Assembly: GCA_003650445.1 (NCBI GenBank)
Contig: QMQE01000162.1
Span: 1-5,735, forward strand
DNA length: 5,735 bases
From: Acidobacteriota bacterium
Lineage (GTDB): Bacteria > Acidobacteriota > Holophagae > Thermotomaculales > Thermotomaculaceae
Direction of reading: 5' to 3'
Shown: positions 5,641 through 5,735 of the stretch, piece by piece
Layout: each line of letters opens with the position of its first letter
How positions within the stretch are numbered: position 1 is the first letter of the stretch
Position numbers and translations under genes: made by a program
The notes under the pieces: model-generated
What the model saw: only the letters and a program-made list of their open reading frames with translations
Database searches by the model: none
Told to the model about the DNA's origin: nothing

Positions 5641-5735
5641 GCCCGGAAAAAGTTGAAAAAAGTTCCGGTTGGCCTGTTCAGAGAGGGTTTCGGCGGGAAT
5701 TTTCAGAATTTCAGCGGCTTTTTCAATGACATGAA
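5632..5735 (-). CDS. TatD-family metal-dependent hydrolase, C-terminal end (cut by window edge)
   Basis: Thirty-three residues before a TGA at 5632-5634 are visible, reading HVIEKAAEILKIP, then AETLSEQANRNFFQLF and a short PGQG tail. The pattern of a helix, then (I/L)xxExLxxxxxxNxxxxF at the extreme C-terminus, is typical of TatD-family hydrolases (often annotated as YcfH or TatD DNase), where it follows the last barrel strand. The metal ligands lie outside the window. The gene runs in the same direction as murJ, with 154 nt between its stop and the murJ ATG. Another amidohydrolase-like family with a similar end cannot be excluded from so short a piece. Confidence 0.7.
   Translation of the reverse strand, partial: HVIEKAAEILKIPAETLSEQANRNFFQLFPGQG

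Noticed and set aside
1..5735. CRISPR array, insertion sequence, phage or defence genes
   Set aside because: No regularly spaced long repeats, transposase, integrase or terminal inverted repeats were seen; all genes are housekeeping types.

Overview
The window carries part of a peptidoglycan precursor locus from a Gram-negative-type bacterium with moderate GC content. Genes are dense, start with ATG, and where a ribosome-binding site is visible it is of Shine-Dalgarno type. I cannot place the lineage from this sequence; the divergent MurJ, MurG and MraY motifs suggest an uncultured or deep-branching group, which is an inference only.

Layout: the plus strand at the left edge holds the 3' end of a UbiD-family decarboxylase gene (1-400). 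It is followed 16 nt later by a proline tRNA, anticodon CGG with encoded CCA (417-493), and a strong terminator hairpin (505-539). Everything to the right is on the minus strand: the 3' end of a TatD-like hydrolase gene (5632-5735), a spacer with a good sigma70-type promoter (5559-5586), one very long ORF (5477 to 1998), and mraY (2005 to 899), which overlaps the end of the long ORF by 8 nt. The convergent gap at 541-898 has no convincing gene. It contains weak hairpins and a short 8-bp-periodic repeat. The hairpin at 505-539 has A and T runs on its two sides, so it could end transcripts from both directions.

The main point of interest is the 1159-residue ORF. Residues 1-508 form a full-length MurJ (lipid II flippase), residues 509 to about 907 form a full MurG (lipid II synthase), and residues 919-1159 are an all-helical extension with HEAT-like repeats. 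With the following mraY, a single transcript would encode lipid I synthesis, lipid II synthesis and lipid II flipping, with the last two on one polypeptide. The topology fits, because the MurJ C-terminus and MurG are both cytoplasmic.

One caveat is important. The junction lies in a run of six A. With five A, the MurJ frame would stop at a TGA overlapping the MurG ATG, an ordinary ATGA gene overlap. The fusion therefore depends on one base and could be real, a slippage site, or a sequence error.
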